Source of the DNA: an uncultured Oscillospiraceae bacterium
Lineage (GTDB): Bacteria > Bacillota > Clostridia > Oscillospirales > Oscillospiraceae
Direction: 5' to 3'
Assembly (NCBI GenBank): GCA_944385705.1
Contig: CALWYF010000010.1
Coordinates: 1-52,357 of the forward strand
Length of the DNA stretch: 52,357 nt
Part shown: one piece after another, positions 10,125 through 18,211 of the stretch
How the letters are laid out: every line of letters starts with the position of its first letter
How positions within the stretch are numbered: position 1 is the first letter of the stretch
Made by a program: the position numbers and the translations under genes
The notes under the pieces: generated by a model
What the model was told of the DNA's origin: nothing
The model's input: only the letters and a program-made list of their open reading frames with translations
The model's database searches: none

Positions 10125-10787
10125 TTATTCGCTCTCCCGCAGTCCCACCACCGAGGATATGGGCAGGGAGAAGCAGATGGCTCCGGCCTTGGTGCCGGGC
10201 CCGGCCTTCTCGTTGATGGAGCGCATTATATCTGCCTTTTCTCCCGCCTTGGCCACAATGTACACCATGTCCTTCTCCTCGGCTATGGAGACACTGAGGA
10301 ACTTTCCCGTCTCCTTGCTGCCGGTGCCTTTGGCGTGGAGAACGGTGCCGCCGGTAGCCCCGGCGTCCCGGGCGGCCTTCATCACGGCGTCGGACTGGCC
10401 CTCGTTCAATATGGCTATTATCAGTTCATGCTTGAATTCCATTTTCGGTTTCCCCCCTATATCTTTCCCGGCACTGAGATAAGCCAGGGTTTTCCCTCCG
10501 GCCACGCTTTTTATGGGTATGGCCAGCATCACACCATTGCCGGGTATATCGATGTAAAGCTGCTCCTTGGCAGCTTTTATCAGCTTTGCGGTGTCCTCGT
10601 CATTGGCGACGCTGCCGGTTATGGCCTTCTCTGTGGAGTCCAGGCCGTAGAGGGCAAGATGCTCGCTGCGGGCCGTGCCCCGGCCCAGGTTGGTAAGTAT
10701 GGGCTGGAGACCCAGCTGGGAATACAGGCCGGCCATCTTCTCATGCTTATCTCTGTCGGTCACAGCTATAACATAATTCAGGGCCAT
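10125..10787 (-). CDS. Tandem PII-like regulatory protein
   Basis: Protein of 220 aa that reads as two PII-like ferredoxin-fold domains. Domain 1 is roughly 1-100. Domain 2 (about 112-216) has the family ending GPGTKAGAICFSLPISSVVG, close to the C-terminal strand of nitrogen PII proteins. PII-type proteins sense nucleotides or small molecules and gate a membrane or enzyme partner. The start ATG at 10787 directly follows the stop of the DUF1538 gene (TGAATG), with its GGAGG inside that gene, so the two are translationally coupled. Inference: it regulates the DUF1538 protein. The classical T-loop tyrosine cannot be recognised, so uridylylation is not implied. Confidence 0.75.
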   Translation of the reverse strand: MALNYVIAVTDRDKHEKMAGLYSQLGLQPILTNLGRGTARSEHLALYGLDSTEKAITGSVANDEDTAKLIKAAKEQLYIDIPGNGVMLAIPIKSVAGGKTLAYLSAGKDIGGKPKMEFKHELIIAILNEGQSDAVMKAARDAGATGGTVLHAKGTGSKETGKFLSVSIAEEKDMVYIVAKAGEKADIMRSINEKAGPGTKAGAICFSLPISSVVGLRESE

Positions 10788-12311
10788 TCAGCACACCTCC
10801 CAGAGTTCTATTATCTCATTATCCCCAAACTCCGGCACAGCAGGAGCGGACTTGCGGCGGGTACGGAGGGTATACAGTCCGCCCATAGCCTGTACGCTTA
10901 TAAGGGGCATCAGGGCAACCAGAGCAACCAGACCAAAAGCGTCGGTCATCACGTCTCCCCCCCGAGCCTGACAGGCACCCATGGCAAAGGGCAGCATGAA
11001 GGTGGCCGTCAGCGGGCCGGAAGCCACGCCGCCTGAGTCAAAGGCGATGGCAGTGAAGCTGCGGGGTACCAGGAAGCTCAGCCCCAGGGCCAGCAGGTAG
11101 CCGGGTGCCAGGAAGTACATTATGGGTATGCCCCATATTACCCGGAGCATGGCTATGCCGTAGGCCAGGGAAATAGCCACCGACAGACACAGCCCCATTG
11201 CCCGCTGGGATATTGCTCCGGCGCTCAGCTCCTCCACCTGCTTATTGAGGATATGTACCGCAGGCTCTGCGCTTATGATATACCAGCCCATGAGCATGGC
11301 TATGGGAGGCAGCAGATATTTCAGCGCCCCCTGGCTGAGATGCTCACCCAGAGCGTAGCCCAGTGGAGAAAAGCCCGCATTCACGCCGGTCATAAACAGT
11401 ACCAGGCCCAGATATGTATAGGCAAAGCCTATAAGGATTCTCAGCAGGGGCCGCCGCTGGAGCTTCAGGGAGACAAGCTGGAACAGAAGGAATATGGCAC
11501 CTATTGGCAGCAGAGCCTGGGCTACCTCCAGAAGCTGGTGGGGTATGGCGCCCAGATAGCCCCTGCCGATATCCAGAGTTGTGGCCATGCTGCCGGAGGC
11601 GGCGATGGCGCTCTCCCCCGCCTCGGCGCTGTATATAAAGCTCAGGACCATTACCGCCAGGATAGGTCCGATGGAGCAGAGAGCCACCAGGCCGAAGCTG
11701 TCCTCCCGGGCGTTCTCATCGCTGCGGATGGAGGCCACGCCCACTCCCAGAGCCATAATGAAGGGCACGGTCATGGGGCCGGTAGTCACGCCTCCGGAGT
11801 CAAAGGCTATGGACAATAGCCCCGGCTGGGTGAAGCAGGCCAAAAGAAAGACAAGGGCATAAAACACTATCAGCAGCAGCCGCAGGGATACGGAGAAAAG
11901 TATCCTCAGCATGCACAGGGCCAGAAAGGCCCCCACCCCTAGGGACACGGCGGCCACCAGGGCCCCCTTGTCTATCCCCGGCACATAGGTGGCCAGCACC
12001 TGCAGATCCGGCTCCGCCACGGTGATGGCGGCCCCCAGAGCCAGGCTAAGGAGTACTATAAGCCAAAGCCTGCGTGATTTGGTCATGCTTGCACCTATCA
12101 GGTTCCCTATGCGGCTCATGGACATTTCCGCCCCCAGGGTAAAAAAGCCCATGCCCAGCACCAAGAGTCCGGCCCCAACCAGGAAGGACAGCATAAGTCC
12201 GCTGTCCATGGGTATCAGCGCAAAGCACAGCAGCGCCACTATCACGGTGATGGGCAGCACCGAGGCCATGGCCTCCTTCAGTTTTTCCACTATAACGCTC
12301 TTGTTATACAA
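10788..12311 (-). CDS. DUF1538 family integral membrane protein
   Basis: About 507 aa, very hydrophobic, and built of two homologous halves. Each half carries the DUF1538 signature, with GPMTVPFIMALGVGVASIRS followed by DSFGLVAL in one, and GPLTATFMLPFAMGACQA followed by DAFGLVAL in the other. Each is preceded by AFDSGGV. The fold suggests a transporter or channel; the substrate is unknown. I prefer the TTG start at 12311: AAGGAG lies exactly 7 bases upstream (12319-12324). An ATG at 12350 is in frame but has no ribosome site and would sit about 8 bases from the predicted transcription start. It forms an operon with the PII-like gene. The twin-repeat design suggests inverted or parallel structural repeats. 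Confidence 0.82.
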   Translation of the reverse strand: MYNKSVIVEKLKEAMASVLPITVIVALLCFALIPMDSGLMLSFLVGAGLLVLGMGFFTLGAEMSMSRIGNLIGASMTKSRRLWLIVLLSLALGAAITVAEPDLQVLATYVPGIDKGALVAAVSLGVGAFLALCMLRILFSVSLRLLLIVFYALVFLLACFTQPGLLSIAFDSGGVTTGPMTVPFIMALGVGVASIRSDENAREDSFGLVALCSIGPILAVMVLSFIYSAEAGESAIAASGSMATTLDIGRGYLGAIPHQLLEVAQALLPIGAIFLLFQLVSLKLQRRPLLRILIGFAYTYLGLVLFMTGVNAGFSPLGYALGEHLSQGALKYLLPPIAMLMGWYIISAEPAVHILNKQVEELSAGAISQRAMGLCLSVAISLAYGIAMLRVIWGIPIMYFLAPGYLLALGLSFLVPRSFTAIAFDSGGVASGPLTATFMLPFAMGACQARGGDVMTDAFGLVALVALMPLISVQAMGGLYTLRTRRKSAPAVPEFGDNEIIELWEVC

Positions 12312-12364
12312 TTTGCGGCTCCTTTTCGGGTTTTGCCCCGCCTTTTGCATCTATATTAAGTTTA

Positions 12365-12393
12365 ATTATACAGGATAAACCCGGCCCAGTAAA
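12365..12393 (-). promoter_or_regulatory. Promoter of the DUF1538-PII operon
   Basis: On the minus strand TTTACT (12388-12393), a 17-bp spacer and TATAAT (12365-12370). The predicted start near 12358 supports the downstream TTG start rather than the ATG at 12350. Confidence 0.7.
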
Positions 12394-12466
12394 CCATTTT
12401 CGAATTAAGATTTCGTAAATACAGCATCACCGGACGGGCAAAAGCCAAAAATAGTGAAAAACACTA

Positions 12467-12495
12467 TTGACTTTTACACCAAAAAGCGTTAAAGT
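12467..12495 (+). promoter_or_regulatory. Promoter of the ABC importer leader
   Basis: TTGACT (12467-12472), 17-bp spacer, TAAAGT (12490-12495). The predicted start is near 12502, which places the leader peptide ribosome site within the first ten or so transcribed bases. Confidence 0.7.
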
Positions 12496-12521
12496 GTTTT
12501 CAACAATCAGGGAGGCGCATT

Positions 12522-12584
12522 ATGTCGGGATTCGTCTTTGCAGCTGCATACGGCTTTAACCATTACTTTATATTTAAAAAGTGA
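12522..12584 (+). CDS. Leader peptide of 20 residues, rich in Phe and Tyr
   Basis: A short frame from ATG 12522 to TGA 12584 with GGGAGG upstream at good spacing. The peptide has Phe at positions 4, 6, 12, 16 and 18 and Tyr at 10 and 15, so 7 of 20 residues are aromatic, and it contains the cluster Tyr-Phe-Ile-Phe near its end. It sits between a promoter and a perfect terminator and ahead of a TrpX-type importer. Its codons overlap one arm of a hairpin that would sequester the antiterminator. The arrangement is that of a ribosome-stalling sensor for charged tRNA-Phe or tRNA-Tyr. No conserved homologue is known to me. Confidence 0.7.
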   Translation: MSGFVFAAAYGFNHYFIFKK

Positions 12585-12665
12585 TGGTCGTCTGTGCTGC
12601 AAAAAAGAGTTCCCCTTTATGTGTTTACAGCAGCTGCACAGATGACCTCTGTGCAGCTGTTTTTT
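12537..12665 (+). promoter_or_regulatory. Ribosome-mediated transcription attenuator
   Basis: Four pairing segments are visible. Segment 1, TTTGCAGC (12537-12544, inside the leader peptide), is complementary to segment 2, GCTGCAAA (12596-12603). Segment 2 (TCTGTGCTGC, 12591-12600) can instead pair with segment 3 (12630-12642, two-base bulge). Segment 3 (12631-12642) pairs perfectly with segment 4 (12648-12659) to make the terminator. A ribosome stalled on the Tyr/Phe codons at 12549-12575 would mask segment 1, freeing 2 to pair with 3 and allow read-through. Confidence 0.72.
12629..12665 (+). terminator. Attenuator terminator hairpin
   Basis: CAGCTGCACAGA and TCTGTGCAGCTG form a perfect 12-bp stem with a 5-base loop, followed by six T (12660-12665). 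It lies 45 bases before the substrate-binding protein gene, so it must be conditional. Confidence 0.9.
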
Positions 12666-12709
12666 ATCTCTGATGTGAAATTCAGTCAAACAGTAAGGAG
12701 AAAATGGAA

Positions 12710-13735
12710 ATGAAGAAACTACTTGCCCTGCTGTGTGTTGCAGCAATGATCTTCGCCCTGGCCGCCTGCGGCAGCTCCGAGCCTGCCGCCACTGAGGCCC
12801 CTGCTGAAGAGGCCGCCCAGTCCGACGCCGAAGAAGCTCCCGCCGAAGAGGCCCAGAGCTACACCATAGGTATCTGCCAGCTGGTGCAGCACCCCGCTCT
12901 TGACCAGGCCACCGAAGGCTTCAAGCAGGCCCTGGTAGATGCTCTGGGTGACAATGTCACCTTTAACGAGCAGAACGCCTCCGGCGACCCTGCCACCTGC
13001 TCCGTCATTTGCAGTCAGTTTGTCAGCGATGAGGTGGACCTTATCCTGGCCAACGCCACCGCCTCCATCCAGGCCGCAGCTTCCGCCACCAACGAGATCC
13101 CCATCCTGGGTACCTCTATCACCGACTACGGTACCGCTCTCGGTGTTGAAAACTGGACCGGCAGCTCCGGCACCAACATCTCCGGCACCTCCGACCTGGC
13201 TCCTCTGGACGGTCAGGCCGCAATGCTCCAAGAGCTCTTCCCCGATGCCCAGAACGTTGGCATCCTCTACTGCTCCGGCGAGCCCAACTCCAAGTACCAG
13301 GCAGATACCATCACCCCCATGTTGGAGGAGATGGGATACACCGTAGCTGAGTACACCTTCGCCGACTCCAACGACGTGGCCAACGTCACCGCCACCGCCT
13401 GCTCCGAGTGTGACGTTATCTACATCCCCACCGACAACACCGCCGCCTCCTGCACCGCGGCCATCAACAATGTGGCCCTGGTTGAGGGAGTGCCCATCAT
13501 CGCCGGCGAGGAAGGCATCTGCAAGGGCTGCGGCGTTGCCACTCTGTCCATCTCCTACTACGACCTGGGCTACGAGACCGGCAAGATGGCTCTGGAGATC
13601 CTCACCGAAGGCGCCGACATCTCCACCATGGAGATCCGCTACGCTCCCCAGTTCACCAAGATGTACAACGCCTCCATCTGCGAGACTCTGGGCATCACCG
13701 TCCCTGAGGACTATGTAGCCGTGGCTGAAGAGTAA
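12710..13735 (+). CDS. ABC transporter substrate-binding lipoprotein (TrpX / PF04392 family)
   Basis: Extracytoplasmic binding lipoprotein of 341 aa. It has a lysine-rich start, a hydrophobic signal and lipobox LAAC with Cys at about residue 20, then an Ala/Glu-rich spacer (about 25-50) before the binding domain. The core (IGICQLVQHPALDQATEGFK, DEVDLILANATAS, and the IYIPTDNT stretch) matches the ABC_sub_bind family that includes streptococcal TrpX. ATG 12710 is preferred over ATG 12704, because AAGGAG ends only 3 bases before the latter. It is followed by permease and ATPase genes. The aromatic leader peptide argues for an aromatic amino acid substrate, most likely phenylalanine or tyrosine; this is inference. 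Confidence 0.88.
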   Translation: MKKLLALLCVAAMIFALAACGSSEPAATEAPAEEAAQSDAEEAPAEEAQSYTIGICQLVQHPALDQATEGFKQALVDALGDNVTFNEQNASGDPATCSVICSQFVSDEVDLILANATASIQAAASATNEIPILGTSITDYGTALGVENWTGSSGTNISGTSDLAPLDGQAAMLQELFPDAQNVGILYCSGEPNSKYQADTITPMLEEMGYTVAEYTFADSNDVANVTATACSECDVIYIPTDNTAASCTAAINNVALVEGVPIIAGEEGICKGCGVATLSISYYDLGYETGKMALEILTEGADISTMEIRYAPQFTKMYNASICETLGITVPEDYVAVAEE

Positions 13736-13787
13736 ATCTTCCCCCCTGAGCACCTCAGCTGCAAACAAAAGATAAAGGAGAATCCAA

Positions 13788-14744
13788 GTGAGTATAGCGG
13801 TATATTTCTCTTCCCTGAGCCTTATCAAGCTGCTTAAAAACATGCCCGGCGGCGTGGCCCAGGGTCTGATATGGGGTCTGATGGCCCTTGGAGTTTACAT
13901 AACTTTCAGGCTTCTGGATGTGGCCGACCTGACGGTAGACGGTTCCTTCACCACCGGAGGAGCCTGCACGGTAATGCTCATTCTGGCAGGCTGGCCCGCC
14001 TGGGCAGCCCTGCTGGTGGCGGTCCTCGCCGGTGTGGCGGCAGGTTTCTGCACCGGTATGCTCCACACCAAGCTGGGCATACCCGCCATACTTGCCGGTA
14101 TACTCACTCAGTTTTCCCTCTACTCCATTAACCTGCACATTATGGGCATGGCGGCAAACAAGGCTGTGAGCGTGGATAAGTTTGACCTCATCCTCTCCTC
14201 CCGCACCGTGCCCTCCGCCATCCTCACCGGCTTTATCATTGCTCTGGCTCTGGTGAGCTTCTTCTACTGGTACTTCGGCACCGAGCAGGGCTCCGCCCTT
14301 CGGGCCACCGGCAGCAACCCAGCCATGAGCCGGGCCCAGGGCATAGACGTGAACGCCATGAAGGTGCTGGGTCTGTCCATTTCCAACGGCATCGTGGCCC
14401 TCTCCGGTGGGCTTATGGCCCAGTACCAGGGCTTTGCCGACATCAACATGGGCAGGGGCGCCATCGTCATCGGCCTTGCCGCCGTCATCATCGGCGAGGT
14501 AGTTGGCCGGGCCCTGCTGGGCAAGCACCTGAATTTCTACGGCACCCTCAGCTTTACCGTTATCGGCGGTATTCTCTACTACGCCGTGGTAGTTGTAGTG
14601 CTGTGGCTCAAGCTCAACTCCAACGACCTGAAGCTTTTTACAGCCATCATCGTGGCCGTGTTCCTCTCCGTGCCTTATCTGAGGGAGCAGTCCAAGACCT
14701 CCTTTGCCAGGCTGAAGAAGAAGGGAGGCAAACCCAATGCTTAA
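13788..14744 (+). CDS. ABC transporter permease (TrpY-like, BPD_transp_2 family)
   Basis: Integral membrane permease of 318 aa with about nine hydrophobic segments. It matches the branched-chain-type permease family that pairs with PF04392 binding proteins: DLTVDGSFTTGG near the N-terminus and LRATGSNPAMSRAQGID in the cytoplasmic coupling loop. GTG start at 13788 has AAAGGAG 7 bases upstream. It overlaps the ATPase gene by 8 bases, so the two are translationally coupled. It forms the channel of the importer with the flanking genes. Confidence 0.9.
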   Translation: MSIAVYFSSLSLIKLLKNMPGGVAQGLIWGLMALGVYITFRLLDVADLTVDGSFTTGGACTVMLILAGWPAWAALLVAVLAGVAAGFCTGMLHTKLGIPAILAGILTQFSLYSINLHIMGMAANKAVSVDKFDLILSSRTVPSAILTGFIIALALVSFFYWYFGTEQGSALRATGSNPAMSRAQGIDVNAMKVLGLSISNGIVALSGGLMAQYQGFADINMGRGAIVIGLAAVIIGEVVGRALLGKHLNFYGTLSFTVIGGILYYAVVVVVLWLKLNSNDLKLFTAIIVAVFLSVPYLREQSKTSFARLKKKGGKPNA

Positions 14745-15534
14745 ACTGGAGCATCTATACAAGACCTTTAATCCCGGCACTATAAACGAGAAAGTCGCTC
14801 TCTCCGACCTGTCTCTCCACCTCAAGCCCGGCGACTTCGTCACCGTCATCGGCGGCAACGGCGCCGGCAAGTCCACCATGCTCAACGCCATTGCCGGTGT
14901 CTGGGCCGTGGACAAAGGCCGGATAATTCTGGACGGAGAGGACATCACCGCCCTCCCGGAGCACAAGAGAGCCAAACTCATAGGCCGTGTCTTCCAGGAC
15001 CCCATGATGGGCACCGCTCCCAACATGCAGCTGGAGGAGAATCTGGCCCTGGCCCTTCGCCGGGGACAGCGCCGGGGACTCAGCTGGGGCGTCACCAAGG
15101 CCGAGCGGGAGATCTACAGGGAAAAGCTGAAGAGTCTGAACCTGGGCCTTGAAGACAGGATGACCGTCAAGGTGGGCCTCCTGTCCGGCGGACAGCGCCA
15201 GGCCCTTACCCTGCTTATGGCCGCCCTGCAAAAGCCCAAGCTCCTGCTGCTGGACGAGCACACCGCCGCCCTTGACCCCTCCACCGCCGCCAAGGTGCTG
15301 GAGATCTCGGACAAGATAGTCCAGGAAAACCAGCTCACCGCCATGATGATAACCCACAACATGTCCGATGCCATACGCCACGGCAACCGGCTTATCATGA
15401 TGAATGAGGGCAGCATCATTCTGGATATAAGCGGCGAGGAGAAGAAAAAGCTCACCAAGCAGATGCTTATGGAGAAGTTTGCCCAGATAGCCGGAGCCCA
15501 GGTGGACTCCGACCAGGTACTACTCTCCAAGTAA
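14737..15534 (+). CDS. ABC transporter ATP-binding protein (TrpZ-like)
   Basis: ATPase subunit of 265 aa. Walker A GGNGAGKST (about residues 39-47), Q-loop VFQDP, signature LSGGQRQALTL, Walker B LLLLDEHTAALDP and switch His in ITHN are all intact. It overlaps the permease gene by 8 bases and completes the three-gene importer. The gene ends without an obvious strong terminator; only a loose GAAAAC/GTTTTC pairing follows. Confidence 0.93.
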   Translation: MLKLEHLYKTFNPGTINEKVALSDLSLHLKPGDFVTVIGGNGAGKSTMLNAIAGVWAVDKGRIILDGEDITALPEHKRAKLIGRVFQDPMMGTAPNMQLEENLALALRRGQRRGLSWGVTKAEREIYREKLKSLNLGLEDRMTVKVGLLSGGQRQALTLLMAALQKPKLLLLDEHTAALDPSTAAKVLEISDKIVQENQLTAMMITHNMSDAIRHGNRLIMMNEGSIILDISGEEKKKLTKQMLMEKFAQIAGAQVDSDQVLLSK

Positions 15535-15572
15535 TGAAAACGCAATAAATCGACAAAATATTCGGCAGAGCG

Positions 15573-15601
15573 TTGAATTGTTTTCATGTCTGTGACATAA
15601 T
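15573..15601 (+). promoter_or_regulatory. Candidate promoter of the hydrolase gene
   Basis: TTGAAT (15573-15578), 17-bp spacer, CATAAT (15596-15601). The predicted start (about 15608) lies very close to the start codon, so either the leader is tiny or the gene is mainly read from upstream. Confidence 0.4.
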
Positions 15602-15618
15602 GTGTACAGGTGATGAAA

Positions 15619-16542
15619 ATGATTTATGCTCTGCTTATTTTATTGCTTTTGCTTTTGTTCCTTTATCTCTGCTTTAAAAAGGCCTTCGGCCGCACCTCCG
15701 ACCCCGACGACGACCCCAGAGGAGTCTCCCCCAATCCCCAGTATCAGCAGTATAAGGACCGGATACTGGCCCTGGTGGACAATATCTGTTCCTATCCCTT
15801 CGAACAGGTTTGCATAAAATCTGACGATGGTTTGGAGCTGGCTGGAAAATATTATCAGCTACGCCCCGGGGCGCCGGTGATAATCATGTTCCACGGCTAC
15901 CGCAGCATGGCCTACCGGGACTGTTCGGGGGTATTCAAGCTGGCCATGGAACTTGGCTATAACATGCTTATGCCGGACATGCGCGCTCACGGCCTCAGCC
16001 AGGGCCGTGTAATAAGCATGGGCATAAAAGAGCGCTATGACTGTCTGCGCTGGGTAGAATATATCTCTCACCGGCTGGGAGAGGACACCCCCATTCTTCT
16101 GGCAGGCTGCTCCATGGGAGCCTCCACCATAATGATGAGCGCTCAGCTGCTGCCTGAACAGGTGAAAGGTCTTATCTGTGACTGCGGCTACAGCTCGGTA
16201 AAGGGAATGATCCGGGCAGTAGCCGGGAAAATGCACATTCCCGCCGGCCCGGCTTATTTTGTCCTGAGGCTCTCCGCCCGACTTTTCGGAGCTTTTGACC
16301 CGGAAAGCTGCTCCGCCCTCTCCTCGCTGGCAAAGAGCAGGATTCCCGTCCTAATTATCCACGGAGAGGACGACCGCCTGGTGCCCTGCGCTATGGCCAG
16401 AGAAAACTATGAAGCTTCGGCATCGGACATCAAAATGCTGCTGACGGTACCCGGAGCAGGTCACGGGCTCAGCTTCCTGGCCGACGAAAAGAAATACCGG
16501 GAGACCTTCCAGGACTTTCTGAAAAAGATAGGGCTTTTATAA
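15619..16542 (+). CDS. Membrane-anchored alpha/beta hydrolase
   Basis: Protein of 307 aa with one N-terminal transmembrane helix (about residues 2-18) and an alpha/beta hydrolase domain. Oxyanion motif FHGYRS, nucleophile elbow GCSMG (Ser about 165), acid in HGEDD (about 251) and His in GAGHG (about 282) form a complete Ser-Asp-His triad. The family is close to the serine aminopeptidase S33 / BAAT-like lipases found in many Firmicutes; the substrate is unknown. In-frame GTG 15610, ATG 15613 and ATG 15619 are possible starts. I chose 15619 because AGGTG lies 6 bases upstream. The gene ends in a shared bidirectional terminator. Confidence 0.85.
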   Translation: MIYALLILLLLLLFLYLCFKKAFGRTSDPDDDPRGVSPNPQYQQYKDRILALVDNICSYPFEQVCIKSDDGLELAGKYYQLRPGAPVIIMFHGYRSMAYRDCSGVFKLAMELGYNMLMPDMRAHGLSQGRVISMGIKERYDCLRWVEYISHRLGEDTPILLAGCSMGASTIMMSAQLLPEQVKGLICDCGYSSVKGMIRAVAGKMHIPAGPAYFVLRLSARLFGAFDPESCSALSSLAKSRIPVLIIHGEDDRLVPCAMARENYEASASDIKMLLTVPGAGHGLSFLADEKKYRETFQDFLKKIGLL

Positions 16543-16564
16543 GCCTCCCTTTTTAGCGCATGGC

Positions 16565-16606
16565 AAAACAGTGTCCCGCTGCGTGATTGCAGCGGGACAC
16601 TGTTTT
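16565..16606. terminator. Bidirectional terminator between convergent genes
   Basis: A perfect 18-bp stem (16565-16582 and 16589-16606) with a 6-base loop, beginning AAAACA and ending TGTTTT. It works for the hydrolase gene (plus) and the surface protein gene (minus). Confidence 0.95.
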
Positions 16607-16669
16607 AATATTTGTTTATGCTTTATGCTTTTTTCGTATTCTGAGTTTCAGCCTTTACCGGCCGGCGGC

Positions 16670-18034
16670 TTATTCGTCGTCGTCATCCTTGCCCTTGCGG
16701 CTGTTGACAATGACCAAGTAAACCAGTATGCCGCCTACTGCCAGCAGGGCAAGACCCGCCACCACGATATAGAATATCAGAGTGGAGCTGCTGCCCCGGT
16801 CATAGCTGCCGTTGCTGCTGTCGCTGTCGGCATTGTCCGTGGGTCCGGCGCTGGGGCTGGGGCTGGAGCTGGTGAGGGGAGCCAGGTCGCTCTCATAGCT
16901 CACTTCCACCAGCTGGGAGCGGGTGGTCTCGCTCTTCTCTCCGTCCTTGCTGACCCAGACTCCCACGCAGTAATACTTGGTACCGTCAGTCTGTGTGGGG
17001 GTATAATTCGCGGAATTGGCTCCGTCAATGGGCTTTGCATCGCTCATATTGTTGGTGTCGGAGACATACCACTGGTAGGTGAGTACACCGCTGGCAGGGG
17101 TATTGGCAACCACGCTGAGGGTGGTGCGCTCACCGGGCTGCAGCTGGGCGGCTTTGGGCTGGGTGACGATGCTGGGAGTTTCCAGATCGGCATTGGTTGC
17201 GGCATCGCCGTTGGTACCGGTATTCGTGCCGGTATTGCTGTTGGTATTGTTATTGGTATTTGTATTGCTGCCGGTATTAGTGCCGCTGTTGGTATTGCCG
17301 GAGCTACTGTTGTTGGTGGTGGTGTTGCTGTTGCTGCCGGAACTGCTGCTGCCGCCTTTAACGGTGAGGATAGCGCCGGTAGTATAGGAGGAGCCGGCGG
17401 CATTGGTGAACTTGCACTCAATGGCCCAGCCGTCCATGGACTTGGGGATGTTGCTGAGAGTCAGGCGCTCGGTATCCTGGCCGCTGACGCTCACGCCGAA
17501 ATAGTATGGAGCTTCGCTGGCCGTGACGGTATTGGTGGTGTCAGCGCTGACTATACGCCAGACAAAGCTGGTGGCTCCGTCAGCCCTGGCCACGAACTGG
17601 GCGGTACCCCCCACCTCAACGGTCTCGCCGGTGGGGTTCTTGGTTATCACAGGCTTCTGGTTGTTCTGTATCGGCGCTGCGGTCTGCACCGGCGTGCTGG
17701 CCTCCGTTACAGTGACGGTCAGCCCAAAGCTCACAGCCCCGCCCTCTGTCTGCATGGATATCTCAGCGTTAAAGGTTCCAGCCGTAGTGGGAGTACCTGC
17801 CAGATATATGTCCGCTCCGATATAGCTCAGCTGCAGTCCGCTGGGTATGCTGCCGTTATAGCTGCAGCTCTGGATATTGCTGGTGCCCTTGTACACCGCT
17901 ACCGAGCCCATGTCCTGATTAACAGTGCAGCTCACATTGGCGTTGGCCGCATAGGCCCCCATAGAGAACAGCGCCGTCATTAGGCACAGCATCAGGGCCA
18001 GGGAAAGCAGGCCTTTCATTTTCTTGCTCATCAT
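16670..18034 (-). CDS. Secreted surface protein with Ig-like domains and C-terminal membrane anchor
   Basis: About 454 aa. It has an N-terminal signal (MSKKMKGLLSLALMLCLMTA, likely cleaved after AYA), an N-terminal putative-Ig-like domain, and a second immunoglobulin-like domain (about 115-220). A linker of Ser, Asn, Thr and Gly (about 226-285) follows, then a third Ig-like domain, a second flexible stretch, one transmembrane helix and an acidic tail (KGKDDDDE). It is probably a wall-spanning surface protein with its head outside. ATG 18034 is chosen because GGAGG lies 9 bases upstream; ATG 18043 would abut the ribosome site. The function is not recognised. The T/N/S/G linker is encoded by near-repetitive codons and may vary in length. 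Confidence 0.75.
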   Translation of the reverse strand: MMSKKMKGLLSLALMLCLMTALFSMGAYAANANVSCTVNQDMGSVAVYKGTSNIQSCSYNGSIPSGLQLSYIGADIYLAGTPTTAGTFNAEISMQTEGGAVSFGLTVTVTEASTPVQTAAPIQNNQKPVITKNPTGETVEVGGTAQFVARADGATSFVWRIVSADTTNTVTASEAPYYFGVSVSGQDTERLTLSNIPKSMDGWAIECKFTNAAGSSYTTGAILTVKGGSSSSGSNSNTTTNNSSSGNTNSGTNTGSNTNTNNNTNSNTGTNTGTNGDAATNADLETPSIVTQPKAAQLQPGERTTLSVVANTPASGVLTYQWYVSDTNNMSDAKPIDGANSANYTPTQTDGTKYYCVGVWVSKDGEKSETTRSQLVEVSYESDLAPLTSSSPSPSAGPTDNADSDSSNGSYDRGSSSTLIFYIVVAGLALLAVGGILVYLVIVNSRKGKDDDDE

Positions 18035-18130
18035 CTTTTTCATCCTCCATTGCTGTTTATGTTTGCTGCTGATATATATGACTGTATCCAGGGCAAAAAG
18101 TTTCAACTCGTAACAGCTTTTTTCAAAAGA

Positions 18131-18140
18131 ATTATACCAT
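18131..18140 (-). promoter_or_regulatory. Extended -10 promoter of the surface protein gene
   Basis: TGGTATAAT on the minus strand (TATAAT at 18131-18136) with TG at the extended position. No good -35 box lies at normal spacing. The leader would be about 90 nt. Confidence 0.4.
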
Positions 18141-18211
18141 TCAAGTTTACATAAAGCAATAGCCCCGGAGGACAAAAGGAATTTTTATTTCCAGTTTTAA
18201 TTATTCTTAAT

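Noticed and set aside
12496..12709. A T-box or riboswitch in front of the importer
   Set aside because: No T-box consensus or Stem I specifier layout and no known aptamer core; a leader peptide with overlapping pairings explains the segment better.
16571..17983. A 470-codon open frame opposite the surface protein, rich in Gly, Ala and Ile
   Set aside because: It mirrors the repetitive Asn/Thr/Ser linker on the other strand, starts inside the bidirectional terminator, and lacks a ribosome site.
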